Origin: Auanema rhodensis
Lineage: Eukaryota; Nematoda; Chromadorea; Rhabditida; Rhabditidae
Direction of reading: 5' to 3'
NCBI GenBank assembly: GCA_964057225.1
Contig: OZ059900.1
Location: 19,173,638 to 19,237,637, forward strand
Length of the DNA stretch: 64,000 nt
Part shown: piece after piece, positions 39,671-54,200 of the stretch
How positions within the stretch are numbered: position 1 is the stretch's first letter
Layout: each line of letters opens with the position of its first letter
Translations under genes and position numbers: made by a program
The notes under the pieces: generated by a model
What the model was told of the DNA's origin: nothing
What the model saw: only the letters and a program-made list of their open reading frames with translations
The model's database searches: none

Positions 39671-42600
39671 AATGAAGCATTTTACATGCTGAACACTAGA
39701 AAAATACAAAAACACAGTATTTCCCATGAGAAATATTTTATTATGCTGGAAAACCAGTTTTTGGAAATTTCGCTGTAAACAAGGTTTTGACTTACGATTT
39801 CATGTGTTCAAACTCATGCAATGTCAATGAAACCTAGCTCAAAATTGTTCGTACAACGTCTAGTTCCACTTTCACGACAAAAAAACAGGGGTTAGAAAAT
39901 TAAGGAAATTAGCATATTCTGAGGGCACGCCCCTTATGGCTAATATTGATTAAATCGATTTTTGTTCATATGAGTCGTCAAATGCAACGAATTTCAGCGT
40001 GTTACATACTAAAATGAAGCATTTTACATGCTGAACACTAGAAAAATACAAAAACACAGTATTTCCCATGAGAAATATTTTATTATGCTGGAAAACCAGT
40101 TTTTGGAAATTTCGCTGTAAACAAGGTTTTGACTTACGATTTCATGTGTTCAAACTCATGCAATGTCAATGAAACCTAGCTCAAAATTGTTCGTACAACG
40201 TCTAGTTCCACTTTCACGACAAAAAAACAGGGGTTAGAAAATTAAGGAAATTAGCATATTCTGAGGGCACGCCCCTTATGGCTAATATTGATTAAATCGA
40301 TTTTTGTTCATATGAGTCGTCAAATGCAACGAATTTCAGCGTGTTACATACTAAAATGAAGCATTTTACATGCTGAACACTAGAAGAATACAAAAACACA
40401 GTATTTCCCATGAGAAATATTTTATTATGCTGGAAAACCAGTTTTTGGAAATTTCGCTGTAAACAAGGTTTTGACTTACGATTTCATGTGTTCAAACTCA
40501 TGCAATGTCAATGAAACCTAGCTCAAAATTGTTCGTACAACGTCTAGTTCCACTTTCACGACAAAAAAACAGGGGTTAGAAAATTAAGGAAATTAGCATA
40601 TTCTGAGGGCACGCCCCTTATGGCTAATATTGATTAAATCGATTTTTGTTCATATGAGTCGTCAAATGCAACGAATTTCAGCGTGTTACATACTAAAATG
40701 AAGCATTTTACATGCTGAACACTAGAAAAATACAAAAACACAGTATTTCCCATGAGAAATATTTTATTATGCTGGAAAACCAGTTTTTGGAAATTTCGCT
40801 GTAAACAAGGTTTTGACTTACAATTTCATGTGTTCAAACTCATGCAATGTCAATGAAACCTAGCTCAAAATTGTTCGTACAACGTCTAGTTCCACTTTCA
40901 CGACAAAAAAACAGGGGTTAGAAAATTAAAAAAATTAGCATATTCTGAGGGCACGCCCCTTATGGCTAATATTGATTAAATCGATTTTTGTTCATATGAG
41001 TCGTCAAATGCAACGAATTTCAGCGTGTTACATACTAAAATGAAGCATTTTACATGCTGAACACTAGAAAAATACAAAAACACAGTATTTCCCATGAGAA
41101 ATATTTTATTATGCTGGAAAACCAGTTTTTGGAAATTTCGCTGTAAACAAGGTTTTGACTTACGATTTCATGTGTTCAAACTCATGCAATGTCAATGAAA
41201 CCTAGCTCAAAATTGTTCGTACAACGTCTAGTTCCACTTTCACGACAAAAAAACAGGGGTTAGAAAATTAAGGAAATTAGCATATTCTGAGGGCACGCCC
41301 CTTATGGCTAATATTGATTAAATCGATTTTTGTTCATATGAGTCGTCAAATGCAACGAATTTCATCGTGTTACATACTAAAATGAAGCATTTCACATGCT
41401 GAACACTAGAAAAATACAAAAACACAGTATTTCCCATGAGAAATATTTTATCATGCTGGAAAACCAGTTTTTGGAAATTTCGCTGTAAACAAGGTTTTGA
41501 CTTACGATTTCATATGTTCAAACTCATGCAATGTCAATGAAACCTAGCTCAAAATTGTTTGTACAACGTCTAGTTCCACTTTCACGACAAAAAAACAAGG
41601 GTTAGAAAATTAAGGAAATTAGCATATTCTGAGGGCACGCCCCTTATGGCTAATATTGATTAAATCGATTTTTGTTCATATGAGTCGTCAAATGCAACGA
41701 ATTTCAGCGTGTTACAAACTAAAATGAAGCATTTTACATGCTGAACACTAGAAAAATACAAAAACACAGTGTTTCCCATGAGAAATATTTTATTATGCTG
41801 GAAAACCAGTTTTTGGAAATTTCGCTGTAAACAAGGTTTTGACTTACGATTTCATGTGTTCAAACTCATGCAATGTCAATGAAACCTAGCTCAAAATTGT
41901 TCGTACAGCGTCTAGTTCCACTTTCACGACAAAAAAACAGGGGTTAGAAAATTAAGGAAATTAGCATATTCTGAGGGCACGCCCCTTATGGCTAATATTG
42001 ATTAAATCGATTTTTGTTCATATGAGTCGTCAAATGCAACGAATTTCAGCGTGTTACATACTAAAATGAAGCATTTTACATGCTGAACACTAGAAAAATA
42101 CAAAAACACAGTATTTCCCATGAGAAATATTTTATTATGCTGGAAAACCAGTTTTTGGAAATTTCGCTGTAAACAAGGTTTTGACTTACGATTTCATGTG
42201 TTCAAACTCATGCAATGTCAATGAAACCTAGCTCAAAATTGTTCGTACAACGTCTAGTTCCACTTTCACGACAAAAAAACAGGGGTTAGAAAATTAAGGA
42301 AATTAGCATATTCTGAGGGCACGCCCCTTATGGCTAATATTGATTAAATCGATTTTTGTTCATATGAGTCGTCAAATGCAACGAATTTCAGCGTGTTACA
42401 TACTAAAATGAAGCATTTTACATGCTGAACACTAGAAAAATACAAAAACACAGTATTTCCCATGAGAAATATTTTATTATGCTGGAAAACCAGTTTTTGG
42501 AAATTTCGCTGTAAACAAGGTTTTGACTTACGATTTCATGTGTTCAAACTCATGCAATGTCAATGAAACCTAGCTCAAAATTGTTCGTACAACGTCTAGT

Positions 42601-43432
42601 TCCACTTTCACGACAAAAAAACAGGGGTTAGAAAATTAAGGAAATTAGCATATTCTGAGGGCACGCCCCTTATGGCTAATATTGATTAAATCGATTTTTG
42701 TTCATATGAGTCATCAAATGCAACGAATTTCATCGTGTTACATACTAAAATGAAGCATTTTACATGCTGAACACTAGAAAAATACAAAAACACAGTATTT
42801 CCCATGAGAAATATTTTATCATGCTGGAAAACCAGTTTTTGGAAATTTCGCTGTAAACAAGGTTTTGACTTACGATTTCATATGTTCAAACTCATGCAAT
42901 GTCAATGAAACCTAGCTCAAAATTGTTTGTACAACGTCTAGTTCCACTTTCACGACAAAAAAACAAGGGTTAGAAAATTAAGGAAATTAGCATATTCTGA
43001 GGGCACGCCCCTTATGGCTAATATTGATTAAATCGATTTTTGTTCATATGAGTCGTCAAATGCAACGAATTTCAGCGTGTTACATACTAAAATGAAGCAT
43101 TTTACATGCTGAACACTAGAAGAATACAAAAACACAGTATTTCCCATGAGAAATATTTTATTATGCTGGAAAACCAGTTTTTGGAAATTTCGCTGTAAAC
43201 AAGGTTTTGACTTACGATTTCATGTGTTCAAACTCATGCAATGTCAATGAAACCTAGCTCAAAATTGTTCGTACAACGTCTAGTTCCACTTTCACGACAA
43301 AAAAACAGGGGTTAGAAAATTAAGGAAATTAGCATATTCTGAGGGCACGCCCCTTATGGCTAATATTGATTAAATCGATTTTTGTTCATATGAGTCGTCA
43401 AATGCAACGAATTTCAGCGTGTTACATACTAA
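39671..43432 (+). repeat. Eleven-unit segment, copy B
   Basis: Units 117-127 match 15733-19494 unit for unit, including GTCATCAAA in unit 125 and CATCGTG at the ends of units 121 and 125. Unit 120 has the private TTACAATTTC, a G to A change at a CpG. Confidence 0.83.
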
Positions 43433-45826
43433 AATGAAGCATTTTACATGCTGAACACTAGAAAAATACAAAAACACAGTATTTCCCATGAGAAATATTT
43501 TATTATGCTGGAAAACCAGTTTTTGGAAATTTCGCTGTAAACAAGGTTTTGACTTACGATTTCATGTGTTCAAACTCATGCAATGTCAATGAAACCTAGC
43601 TCAAAATTGTTCGTACAACGTCTAGTTCCACTTTCACGACAAAAAAACAGGGGTTAGAAAATTAAAAAAATTAGCATATTCTGAGGGCACGCCCCTTATG
43701 GCTAATATTGATTAAATCGATTTTTGTTCATATGAGTCGTCAAATGCAACGAATTTCAGCGTGTTACATACTAAAACGAAGCATTTTACATGCTGAACAC
43801 TAGAAAAATACAAAAACACAGTATTTCCCATGAGAAATATTTTATTATGCTGGAAAACCAGTTTTTGGAAATTTCGCTGTAAACAAGGTTTTGACTTACG
43901 ATTTCATGTGTTCAAACTCATGCAATGTCAATGAAACCTAGCTCAAAATTGTTCGTACAACGTCTAGTTCCACTTTCACGACAAAAAAACAGGGGTTAGA
44001 AAATTAAGGAAATTAGCATATTCTGAGGGCACGCCCCTTATGGCTAATATTGATTAAATCGATTTTTGTTCATATGAGTCGTCAAATGCAACGAATTTCA
44101 GCGTGTTACATACTAAAATGAAGCATTTTACATGCTGAACACTAGAAAAATACAAAAACACAGTATTTCCCATGAGAAATATTTTATTATGCTGGAAAAC
44201 CAGTTTTTGGAAATTTCGCTGTAAACAAGGTTTTGACTTACGATTTCATGTGTTCAAACTCATGCAATGTCAATGAAACCTAGCTCAAAATTGTTCGTAC
44301 AACGTCTAGTTCCACTTTCACGACAAAAAAACAGGGGTTAGAAAATTAAGGAAATTAGCATATTCTGAGGGCACGCCCCTTATGGCTAATATTGATTAAA
44401 TCGATTTTTGTTCATATGAGTCGTCAAATGCAACGAATTTCAGCGTGTTACATACTAAAATGAAGCATTTTACATGCTGAACACTAGAAGAATACAAAAA
44501 CACAGTATTTCCCATGAGAAATATTTTATTATGCTGGAAAACCAGTTTTTGGAAATTTCGCTGTAAACAAGGTTTTGACTTACGATTTCATGTGTTCAAA
44601 CTCATGCAATGTCAATGAAACCTAGCTCAAAATTGTTCGTACAACGTCTAGTTCCACTTTCACGACAAAAAAACAGGGGTTAGAAAATTAAGGAAATTAG
44701 CATATTCTGAGGGCACGCCCCTTATGGCTAATATTGATTAAATCGATTTTTGTTCATATGAGTCGTCAAATGCAACGAATTTCAGCGTGTTACACACTAA
44801 AATGAAGCATTTCACATGCTGAACACTAGAAGAATACAAAAACACAGTATTTCCCATGAGAAATATTTTATTATGCTGGAAAACCAGTTTTTCGAAATTT
44901 CGCTGTAAACAAGGTTTTGACTTACGATTTCATGTGTTCAAACTCATGCAATGTCAATGAAACCTAGCTCAAAATTGTTCGTACAACGTCTAGTTCCACT
45001 TTCACGACAAAAAAACAGGGGTTAGAAAATTAAGGAAATTAGCATATTCTGAGGGCACGCCCCTTATGGCTAATATTGATTAAATCGATTTTTGTTCATA
45101 TGAGTCGTCAAATGCAACGAATTTCAGCGTGTTACATACTAAAATGAAGCATTTTACATGCTGAACACTAGAAAAATACAAAAACACAGTATTTCCCATG
45201 AGAAATATTTTATCATGCTGGAAAACCAGTTTTTGGAAATTTCGCTGTAAACAAGGTTTTGACTTACGATTTCATGTGTTCAAACTCATGCAATGTCAAT
45301 GAAACCTAGCTCAAAATTGTTTGTACAACGTCTAGTTCCACTTTCACGACAAAAAAACAAGGGTTAGAAAATTAAGGAAATTAGCATATTCTGAGGGCAC
45401 GCCCCTTATGGCTAATATTGATTAATTCGATTTTTGTTCATATGAGTCGTCAAATGCAACGAATTTCAGCGTGTTACATACTAAAATGAAGCATTTTACA
45501 TGCTGAACACTGGAAAAATACAAAAACACAGTATTTCCCATGAGAAATATTTTATTATGCTGGAAAACCAGTTTTTGGAAATTTCGCTGTAAACAAGGTT
45601 TTGACTTACGATTTCATGTGTTCAAACTCATGCAATGTCAATGAAACCTAGCTCAAAATTGTTCGTACAACGTCTAGTTCCACTTTCACGACAAAAAAAC
45701 AGGGGTTAGAAAATTAAGGAAATTAGCATATTCTGAGGGCACGCCCCTTATGGCTAATATTGATTAAATCGATTTTTGTTCATATGAGTCGTCAAATGCA
45801 ACGAATTTCAGCGTGTTACATACTAA
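43433..45826 (+). repeat. Heptamer, block H copy B, first copy
   Basis: Units 128-134, the counterpart of 19495-21888, with AAAACGAAG in unit 129 and CACTGGAAA in unit 134. Confidence 0.85.
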
Positions 45827-48220
45827 AATGAAGCATTTTACATGCTGAACACTAGAAAAATACAAAAACACAGTATTTCCCATGAGAAATATTTTATTAT
45901 GCTGGAAAACCAGTTTTTGGAAATTTCGCTGTAAACAAGGTTTTGACTTACGATTTCATGTGTTCAAACTCATGCAATGTCAATGAAACCTAGCTCAAAA
46001 TTGTTCGTACAACGTCTAGTTCCACTTTCACGACAAAAAAACAGGGGTTAGAAAATTAAAAAAATTAGCATATTCTGAGGGCACGCCCCTTATGGCTAAT
46101 ATTGATTAAATCGATTTTTGTTCATATGAGTCGTCAAATGCAACGAATTTCAGCGTGTTACATACTAAAACGAAGCATTTTACATGCTGAACACTAGAAA
46201 AATACAAAAACACAGTATTTCCCATGAGAAATATTTTATTATGCTGGAAAACCAGTTTTTGGAAATTTCGCTGTAAACAAGGTTTTGACTTACGATTTCA
46301 TGTGTTCAAACTCATGCAATGTCAATGAAACCTAGCTCAAAATTGTTCGTACAACGTCTAGTTCCACTTTCACGACAAAAAAACAGGGGTTAGAAAATTA
46401 AGGAAATTAGCATATTCTGAGGGCACGCCCCTTATGGCTAATATTGATTAAATCGATTTTTGTTCATATGAGTCGTCAAATGCAACGAATTTCAGCGTGT
46501 TACATACTAAAATGAAGCATTTTACATGCTGAACACTAGAAAAATACAAAAACACAGTATTTCCCATGAGAAATATTTTATTATGCTGGAAAACCAGTTT
46601 TTGGAAATTTCGCTGTAAACAAGGTTTTGACTTACGATTTCATGTGTTCAAACTCATGCAATGTCAATGAAACCTAGCTCAAAATTGTTCGTACAACGTC
46701 TAGTTCCACTTTCACGACAAAAAAACAGGGGTTAGAAAATTAAGGAAATTAGCATATTCTGAGGGCACGCCCCTTATGGCTAATATTGATTAAATCGATT
46801 TTTGTTCATATGAGTCGTCAAATGCAACGAATTTCAGCGTGTTACATACTAAAATGAAGCATTTTACATGCTGAACACTAGAAGAATACAAAAACACAGT
46901 ATTTCCCATGAGAAATATTTTATTATGCTGGAAAACCAGTTTTTGGAAATTTCGCTGTAAACAAGGTTTTGACTTACGATTTCATGTGTTCAAACTCATG
47001 CAATGTCAATGAAACCTAGCTCAAAATTGTTCGTACAACGTCTAGTTCCACTTTCACGACAAAAAAACAGGGGTTAGAAAATTAAGGAAATTAGCATATT
47101 CTGAGGGCACGCCCCTTATGGCTAATATTGATTAAATCGATTTTTGTTCATATGAGTCGTCAAATGCAACGAATTTCAGCGTGTTACACACTAAAATGAA
47201 GCATTTCACATGCTGAACACTAGAAGAATACAAAAACACAGTATTTCCCATGAGAAATATTTTATTATGCTGGAAAACCAGTTTTTCGAAATTTCGCTGT
47301 AAACAAGGTTTTGACTTACGATTTCATGTGTTCAAACTCATGCAATGTCAATGAAACCTAGCTCAAAATTGTTCGTACAACGTCTAGTTCCACTTTCACG
47401 ACAAAAAAACAGGGGTTAGAAAATTAAGGAAATTAGCATATTCTGAGGGCACGCCCCTTATGGCTAATATTGATTAAATCGATTTTTGTTCATATGAGTC
47501 GTCAAATGCAACGAATTTCAGCGTGTTACATACTAAAATGAAGCATTTTACATGCTGAACACTAGAAAAATACAAAAACACAGTATTTCCCATGAGAAAT
47601 ATTTTATCATGCTGGAAAACCAGTTTTTGGAAATTTCGCTGTAAACAAGGTTTTGACTTACGATTTCATGTGTTCAAACTCATGCAATGTCAATGAAACC
47701 TAGCTCAAAATTGTTTGTACAACGTCTAGTTCCACTTTCACGACAAAAAAACAAGGGTTAGAAAATTAAGGAAATTAGCATATTCTGAGGGCACGCCCCT
47801 TATGGCTAATATTGATTAATTCGATTTTTGTTCATATGAGGCGTCAAATGCAACGAATTTCAGCGTGTTACATACTAAAATGAAGCATTTTACATGCTGA
47901 ACACTAGAAAAATACAAAAACACAGTATTTCCCATGAGAAATATTTTATTATGCTGGAAAACCAGTTTTTGGAAATTTCGCTGTAAACAAGGTTTTGACT
48001 TACGATTTCATGTGTTCAAACTCATGCAATGTCAATGAAACCTAGCTCAAAATTGTTCGTACAACGTCTAGTTCCACTTTCACGACAAAAAAACAGGGGT
48101 TAGAAAATTAAGGAAATTAGCATATTCTGAGGGCACGCCCCTTATGGCTAATATTGATTAAATCGATTTTTGTTCATATGAGTCGTCAAATGCAACGAAT
48201 TTCAGCGTGTTACATACTAA
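45827..48220 (+). repeat. Heptamer, block H copy B, second copy
   Basis: Units 135-141, the counterpart of 21889-24282, with GAGGCGTC in unit 140 but without the private A of unit 65. Confidence 0.85.
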
Positions 48221-51200
48221 AATGAAGCATTTTACATGCTGAACACTAGAAAAATACAAAAACACAGTATTTCCCATGAGAAATATTTTATCATGCTGGA
48301 AAACCAGTTTTTGGAAATTTCGCTGTAAACAAGGTTTTGACTTACGATTTCATGTGTTCAAACTCATGCAATGTCAATGAAACCTAGCTCAAAATTGTTT
48401 GTACAACGTCTAGTTCCACTTTCACGACAAAAAAACAAGGGTTAGAAAATTAAGGAAATTAGCATATTCTGAGGGCACGCCCCTTATGGCTAATATTGAT
48501 TAAATCGATTTTTGTTCATATGAGTCGTCAAATGCAACGAATTTCAGCGTGTTACATACTAAAATGAAGCATTTTACATGCTGAACACTAGAAAAATACA
48601 AAAACACAGTATTTCCCATGAGAAATATTTTATTATGCTGGAAAACCAGTTTTTGGAAATTTCGCTGTAAACAAGGTTTTGACTTACGATTTCATGTGTT
48701 CAAACTCATGCAATGTCAATGAAACCTAGCTCAAAATTGTTCGTACAACGTCTAGTTCCACTTTCACGACAAAAAAACAGGGGTTAGAAAATTAAGGAAA
48801 TTAGCATATTCTGAGGGCACGCCCCTTATGGCTAATATTGATTAAATCGATTTTTGTTCATATGAGTCGTCAAATGCAACGAATTTCAGCGTGTTACACA
48901 CTAAAATGAAGCATTTCACATGCTGAACACTAGAAGAATACAAAAACACAGTATTTCCCATGAGAAATATTTTATTATGCTGGAAAACCAGTTTTTCGAA
49001 ATTTCGCTGTAAACAAGGTTTTGACTTACGATTTCATGTGTTCAAACTCATGCAATGTCAATGAAACCTAGCTCAAAATTGTTCGTACAACGTCTAGTTC
49101 CACTTTCACGACAAAAAAACAGGGGTTAGAAAATTAAGGAAATTAGCATATTCTGAGGGCACGCCCCTTATGGCTAATATTGATTAAATCGATTTTTGTT
49201 CATATGAGTCGTCAAATGCAACGAATTTCAGCGTGTTACATACTAAAATGAAGCATTTTACATGCTGAACACTAGAAAAATACAAAAACACAGTATTTCC
49301 CATGAGAAATATTTTATCATGCTGGAAAACCAGTTTTTGGAAATTTCGCTGTAAACAAGGTTTTGACTTACGATTTCATGTGTTCAAACTCATGCAATGT
49401 CAATGAAACCTAGCTCAAAATTGTTTGTACAACGTCTAGTTCCACTTTCACGACAAAAAAACAAGGGTTAGAAAATTAAGGAAATTAGCATATTCTGAGG
49501 GCACGCCCCTTATGGCTAATATTGATTAAATCGATTTTTGTTCATATGAGTCGTCAAATGCAACGAATTTCAGCGTGTTACATACTAAAATGAAGCATTT
49601 TACATGCTGAACACTAGAAAAATACAAAAACACAGTATTTCCCATGAGAAATATTTTATTATGCTGGAAAACCAGTTTTTGGAAATTTCGCTGTAAACAA
49701 GGTTTTGACTTACGATTTCATGTGTTCAAACTCATGCAATGTCAATGAAACCTAGCTCAAAATTGTTCGTACAACGTCTAGTTCCACTTTCACGACAAAA
49801 AAACAGGGGTTAGAAAATTAAGGAAATTAGCATATTCTGAGGGCACGCCCTTTATGGCTAATATTGATTAAATCGATTTTTGTTCATATGAGTCGTCAAA
49901 TGCAACGAATTTCAGCGTGTTACACACTAAAATGAAGCATTTCACATGCTGAACACTAGAAGAATACAAAAACACAGTATTTCCCATGAGAAATATTTTA
50001 TTATGCTGGAAAACCAGTTTTTCGAAATTTCGCTGTAAACAAGGTTTTGACTTACGATTTCATGTGTTCAAACTCATGCAATGTCAATGAAACCTAGCTC
50101 AAAATTGTTCGTACAACGTCTAGTTCCACTTTCACGACAAAAAAACAGGGGTTAGAAAATTAAGGAAATTAGCATATTCTGAGGGCACGCCCCTTATGGC
50201 TAATATTGATTAAATCGATTTTTGTTCATATGAGTCGTCAAATGCAACGAATTTCAGCGTGTTACATACTAAAATGAAGCATTTTACATGCTGAACACTA
50301 GAAAAATACAAAAACACAGTATTTCCCATGAGAAATATTTTATCATGCTGGAAAACCAGTTTTTGGAAATTTCGCTGTAAACAAGGTTTTGACTTACGAT
50401 TTCATGTGTTCAAACTCATGCAATGTCAATGAAACCTAGCTCAAAATTGTTTGTACAACGTCTAGTTCCACTTTCACGACAAAAAAACAAGGGTTAGAAA
50501 ATTAAGGAAATTAGCATATTCTGAGGGCACGCCCCTTATGGCTAATATTGATTAAATCGATTTTTGTTCATATGAGTCGTCAAATGCAACGAATTTCAGC
50601 GTGTTACATACTAAAATGAAGCATTTTACATGCTGAACACTAGAAAAATACAAAAACACAGTATTTCCCATGAGAAATATTTTATTATGCTGGAAAACCA
50701 GTTTTTGGAAATTTCGCTGTAAACAAGGTTTTGACTTACGATTTCATGTGTTCAAACTCATGCAATGTCAATGAAACCTAGCTCAAAATTGTTCGTACAA
50801 CGTCTAGTTCCACTTTCACGACAAAAAAACAGGGGTTAGAAAATTAAGGAAATTAGCATATTCTGAGGGCACGCCCCTTATGGCTAATATTGATTAAATC
50901 GATTTTTGTTCATATGAGTCGTCAAATGCAACGAATTTCAGCGTGTTACACACTAAAATGAAGCATTTCACATGCTGAACACTAGAAGAATACAAAAACA
51001 CAGTATTTCCCATGAGAAATATTTTATTATGCTGGAAAACCAGTTTTTCGAAATTTCGCTGTAAACAAGGTTTTGACTTACGATTTCATGTGTTCAAACT
51101 CATGCAATGTCAATGAAACCTAGCTCAAAATTGTTCGTACAACGTCTAGTTCCACTTTCACGACAAAAAAACAGGGGTTAGAAAATTAAGGAAATTAGCA

Positions 51201-51298
51201 TATTCTGAGGGCACGCCCCTTATGGCTAATATTGATTAAATCGATTTTTGTTCATATGAGTCGTCAAATGCAACGAATTTCAGCGTGTTACATACTAA
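48221..51298 (+). repeat. Three S2-S1-S3 trimers, fourth site
   Basis: Units 142-150 match 34883-37960 at an offset of 13,338 bp (39 units), with GCCCTTTAT in unit 146. The first six units end block H copy B and the last three begin the diverged third copy. This shows that the 39-unit period continues past the 70-unit period. Confidence 0.86.
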
Positions 51299-54200
51299 AA
51301 TGAAGCATTTTACATGCTGAACACTAGAAAAATACAAAAACACAGTATTTCCCATGAGAAATATTTTATCATGCTGGAAAACCAGTTTTTGGAAATTTCG
51401 CTGTAAACAAGGTTTTGACTTACGATTTCATGTGTTCAAACTCATGCAATGTCAATGAAACCTAGCTCAAAATTGTTCGTACAACGTCTAGTTCCACTTT
51501 CACGACAAAAAAACAGGGGTTAGAAAATTAAGGAAATTAGCATATTCTGAGGGCACGCCCCTTATGGCTAATATTGATTAAATCGATTTTTGTTCATATG
51601 AGTCGTCAAATGCAACGAATTTCAGCGTGTTACACATTAAAATGAAGCATTTTACATGCTGAACACTAGAAAAATACAAAAACACAGTATTTCCCATGAG
51701 AAATATTTTATCATGCTGGAAAACCAGTTTTTGGAAATTTCGCTGTAAACAAGGTTTTGACTTACGATTTCATGTGTTCAAACTCATGCAATGTCAATGA
51801 AACCTAGCTCAAAATTGTTTGTACAACGTCTAGTTCCACTTTCACGACAAAAAAACAGGGGTTAGAAAATTAAGGAAATTAGCATATTCTGAGGGCACGC
51901 CCCTTATGGCTAATATTGATTAAATCGATTTTTGTTCATATGAGTCGTCAAATGCAACGAATTTCAGCGTGTTACAAACTAAAATGAAGCATTTTACATG
52001 CTGAACACTAGAAAAATACAAAAACACAGTGTTTCCCATGAGAAATATTTTATTATGCTGGAAAACCAGTTTTTGGAAATTTCGCTGTAAACAAGGTTTT
52101 GACTTACGATTTCATGTGTTCAAACTCATGCAACGTCAATGAAACCTAGCTCAAAATTGTTCGTACAGCGTCTAGTTCCACTTTCACGACAAAAAAACAG
52201 GGGTTAGAAAATTAAGGAAATTAGCATATTCTGAGGGCACGCCCCTTATGGCTAATATTGATTAAATCGATTTTTGTTCATATGAGTCGTCAAATGCAAC
52301 GAATTTCAGCGTGTTACATACTAAAATGAAGCATTTTACATGCTGAACACTAGAAAAATACAAAAACACAGTATTTCCCATGAGAAATATTTTATTATGC
52401 TGGAAAACCAGTTTTTGGAAATTTCGCTGTAAACAAGGTTTTGACTTACGATTTCATGTGTTCAAACTCATGCAATGTCAATGAAACCTAGCTCAAAATT
52501 GTTCGTACAACGTCTAGTTCCACTTTCACGACAAAAAAACAGGGGTTAGAAAATTAAGGAAATTAGCATATTCTGAGGGCACGCCCCTTATGGCTAATAT
52601 TGATTAAATCGATTTTTGTTCATATGAGTCGTCAAATGCAACGAATTTCAGCGTGTTACATACTAAAATGAAGCATTTTACATGCTGAACACTAGAAAAA
52701 TACAAAAACACAGTATTTCCCATGAGAAATATTTTATTATGCTGGAAAACCAGTTTTTGGAAATTTCGCTGTAAACAAGGTTTTGACTTACGATTTCATG
52801 TGTTCAAACTCATGCAATGTCAATGAAACCTAGCTCAAAATTGTTCGTACAACGTCTAGTTCCACTTTCACGACAAAAAAACAGGGGTTAGAAAATTAAG
52901 GAAATTAGCATATTCTGAGGGCACGCCCCTTATGGCTAATATTGATTAAATCGATTTTTGTTCATATGAGTCGTCAAATGCAACGAATTTCAGCGTGTTA
53001 CATACTAAAATGAAGCATTTTACATGCTGAACACTAGAAGAATACAAAAACACAGTATTTCCCATGAGAAATATTTTATTATGCTGGAAAACCAGTTTTT
53101 GGAAATTTCGCTGTAAACAAGGTTTTGACTTACGATTTCATGTGTTCAAACTCATGCAATGTCAATGAAACCTAGCTCAAAATTGTTCGTACAACGTCTA
53201 GTTCCACTTTCACGACAAAAAAACAGGGGTTAGAAAATTAAGGAAATTAGCATATTCTGAGGGCACGCCCCTTATGGCTAATATTGATTAAATCGATTTT
53301 TGTTCATATGAGTCGTCAAATGCAACGAATTTCAGCGTGTTACATACTAAAATGAAGCATTTTACATGCTGAACACTAGAAAAATACAAAAACACAGTAT
53401 TTCCCATGAGAAATATTTTATTATGCTGGAAAACCAGTTTTTGGAAATTTCGCTGTAAACAAGGTTTTGACTTACGATTTCATGTGTTCAAACTCATGCA
53501 ATGTCAATGAAACCTAGCTCAAAATTGTTCGTACAACGTCTAGTTCCACTTTCACGACAAAAAAACAGGGGTTAGAAAATTAAGGAAATTAGCATATTCT
53601 GAGGGCACGCCCCTTATGGCTAATATTGATTAAATCGATTTTTGTTCATATGAGTCGTCAAATGCAACGAATTTCAGCGTGTTACATACTAAAATGAAGC
53701 ATTTTACATGCTGAACACTAGAAGAATACAAAAACACAGTATTTCCCATGAGAAATATTTTATTATGCTGGAAAACCAGTTTTTGGAAATTTCGCTGTAA
53801 ACAAGGTTTTGACTTACGATTTCATGTGTTCAAACTCATGCAATGTCAATGAAACCTAGCTCAAAATTGTTCGTACAACGTCTAGTTCCACTTTCACGAC
53901 AAAAAAACAGGGGTTAGAAAATTAAGGAAATTAGCATATTCTGAGGGCACGCCCCTTATGGCTAATATTGATTAAATCGATTTTTGTTCATATGAGTCGT
54001 CAAATGCAACGAATTTCAGCGTGTTACATACTAAAATGAAGCATTTCACATGCTGAACACTAGAAAAATACAAAAACACAGTATTTCCCATGAGAAATAT
54101 TTTATTATGCTGGAAAACCAGTTTTTGGAAATTTCGCTGTAAACAAGGTTTTGACTTACGATTTCATGTGTTCAAACTCATGCAATGTCAATGAAACCTA

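Larger units (their letters stand above)
32489..50272 (+). repeat. 52-unit higher-order block H, copy B (17,784 bp)
   Basis: Units 96-147, near-identical to 8551-26334. Differences I see on this side are C at 33004, A at 33036 and A at 40822 (TTACAATTTC). With the two on the other copy this makes about five in 17,784 bp, so the copies are about 99.97% identical by eye. After unit 147 the order continues S2 S1 S3, unlike copy A, which passes into S11-S14-S15. Confidence 0.92.
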
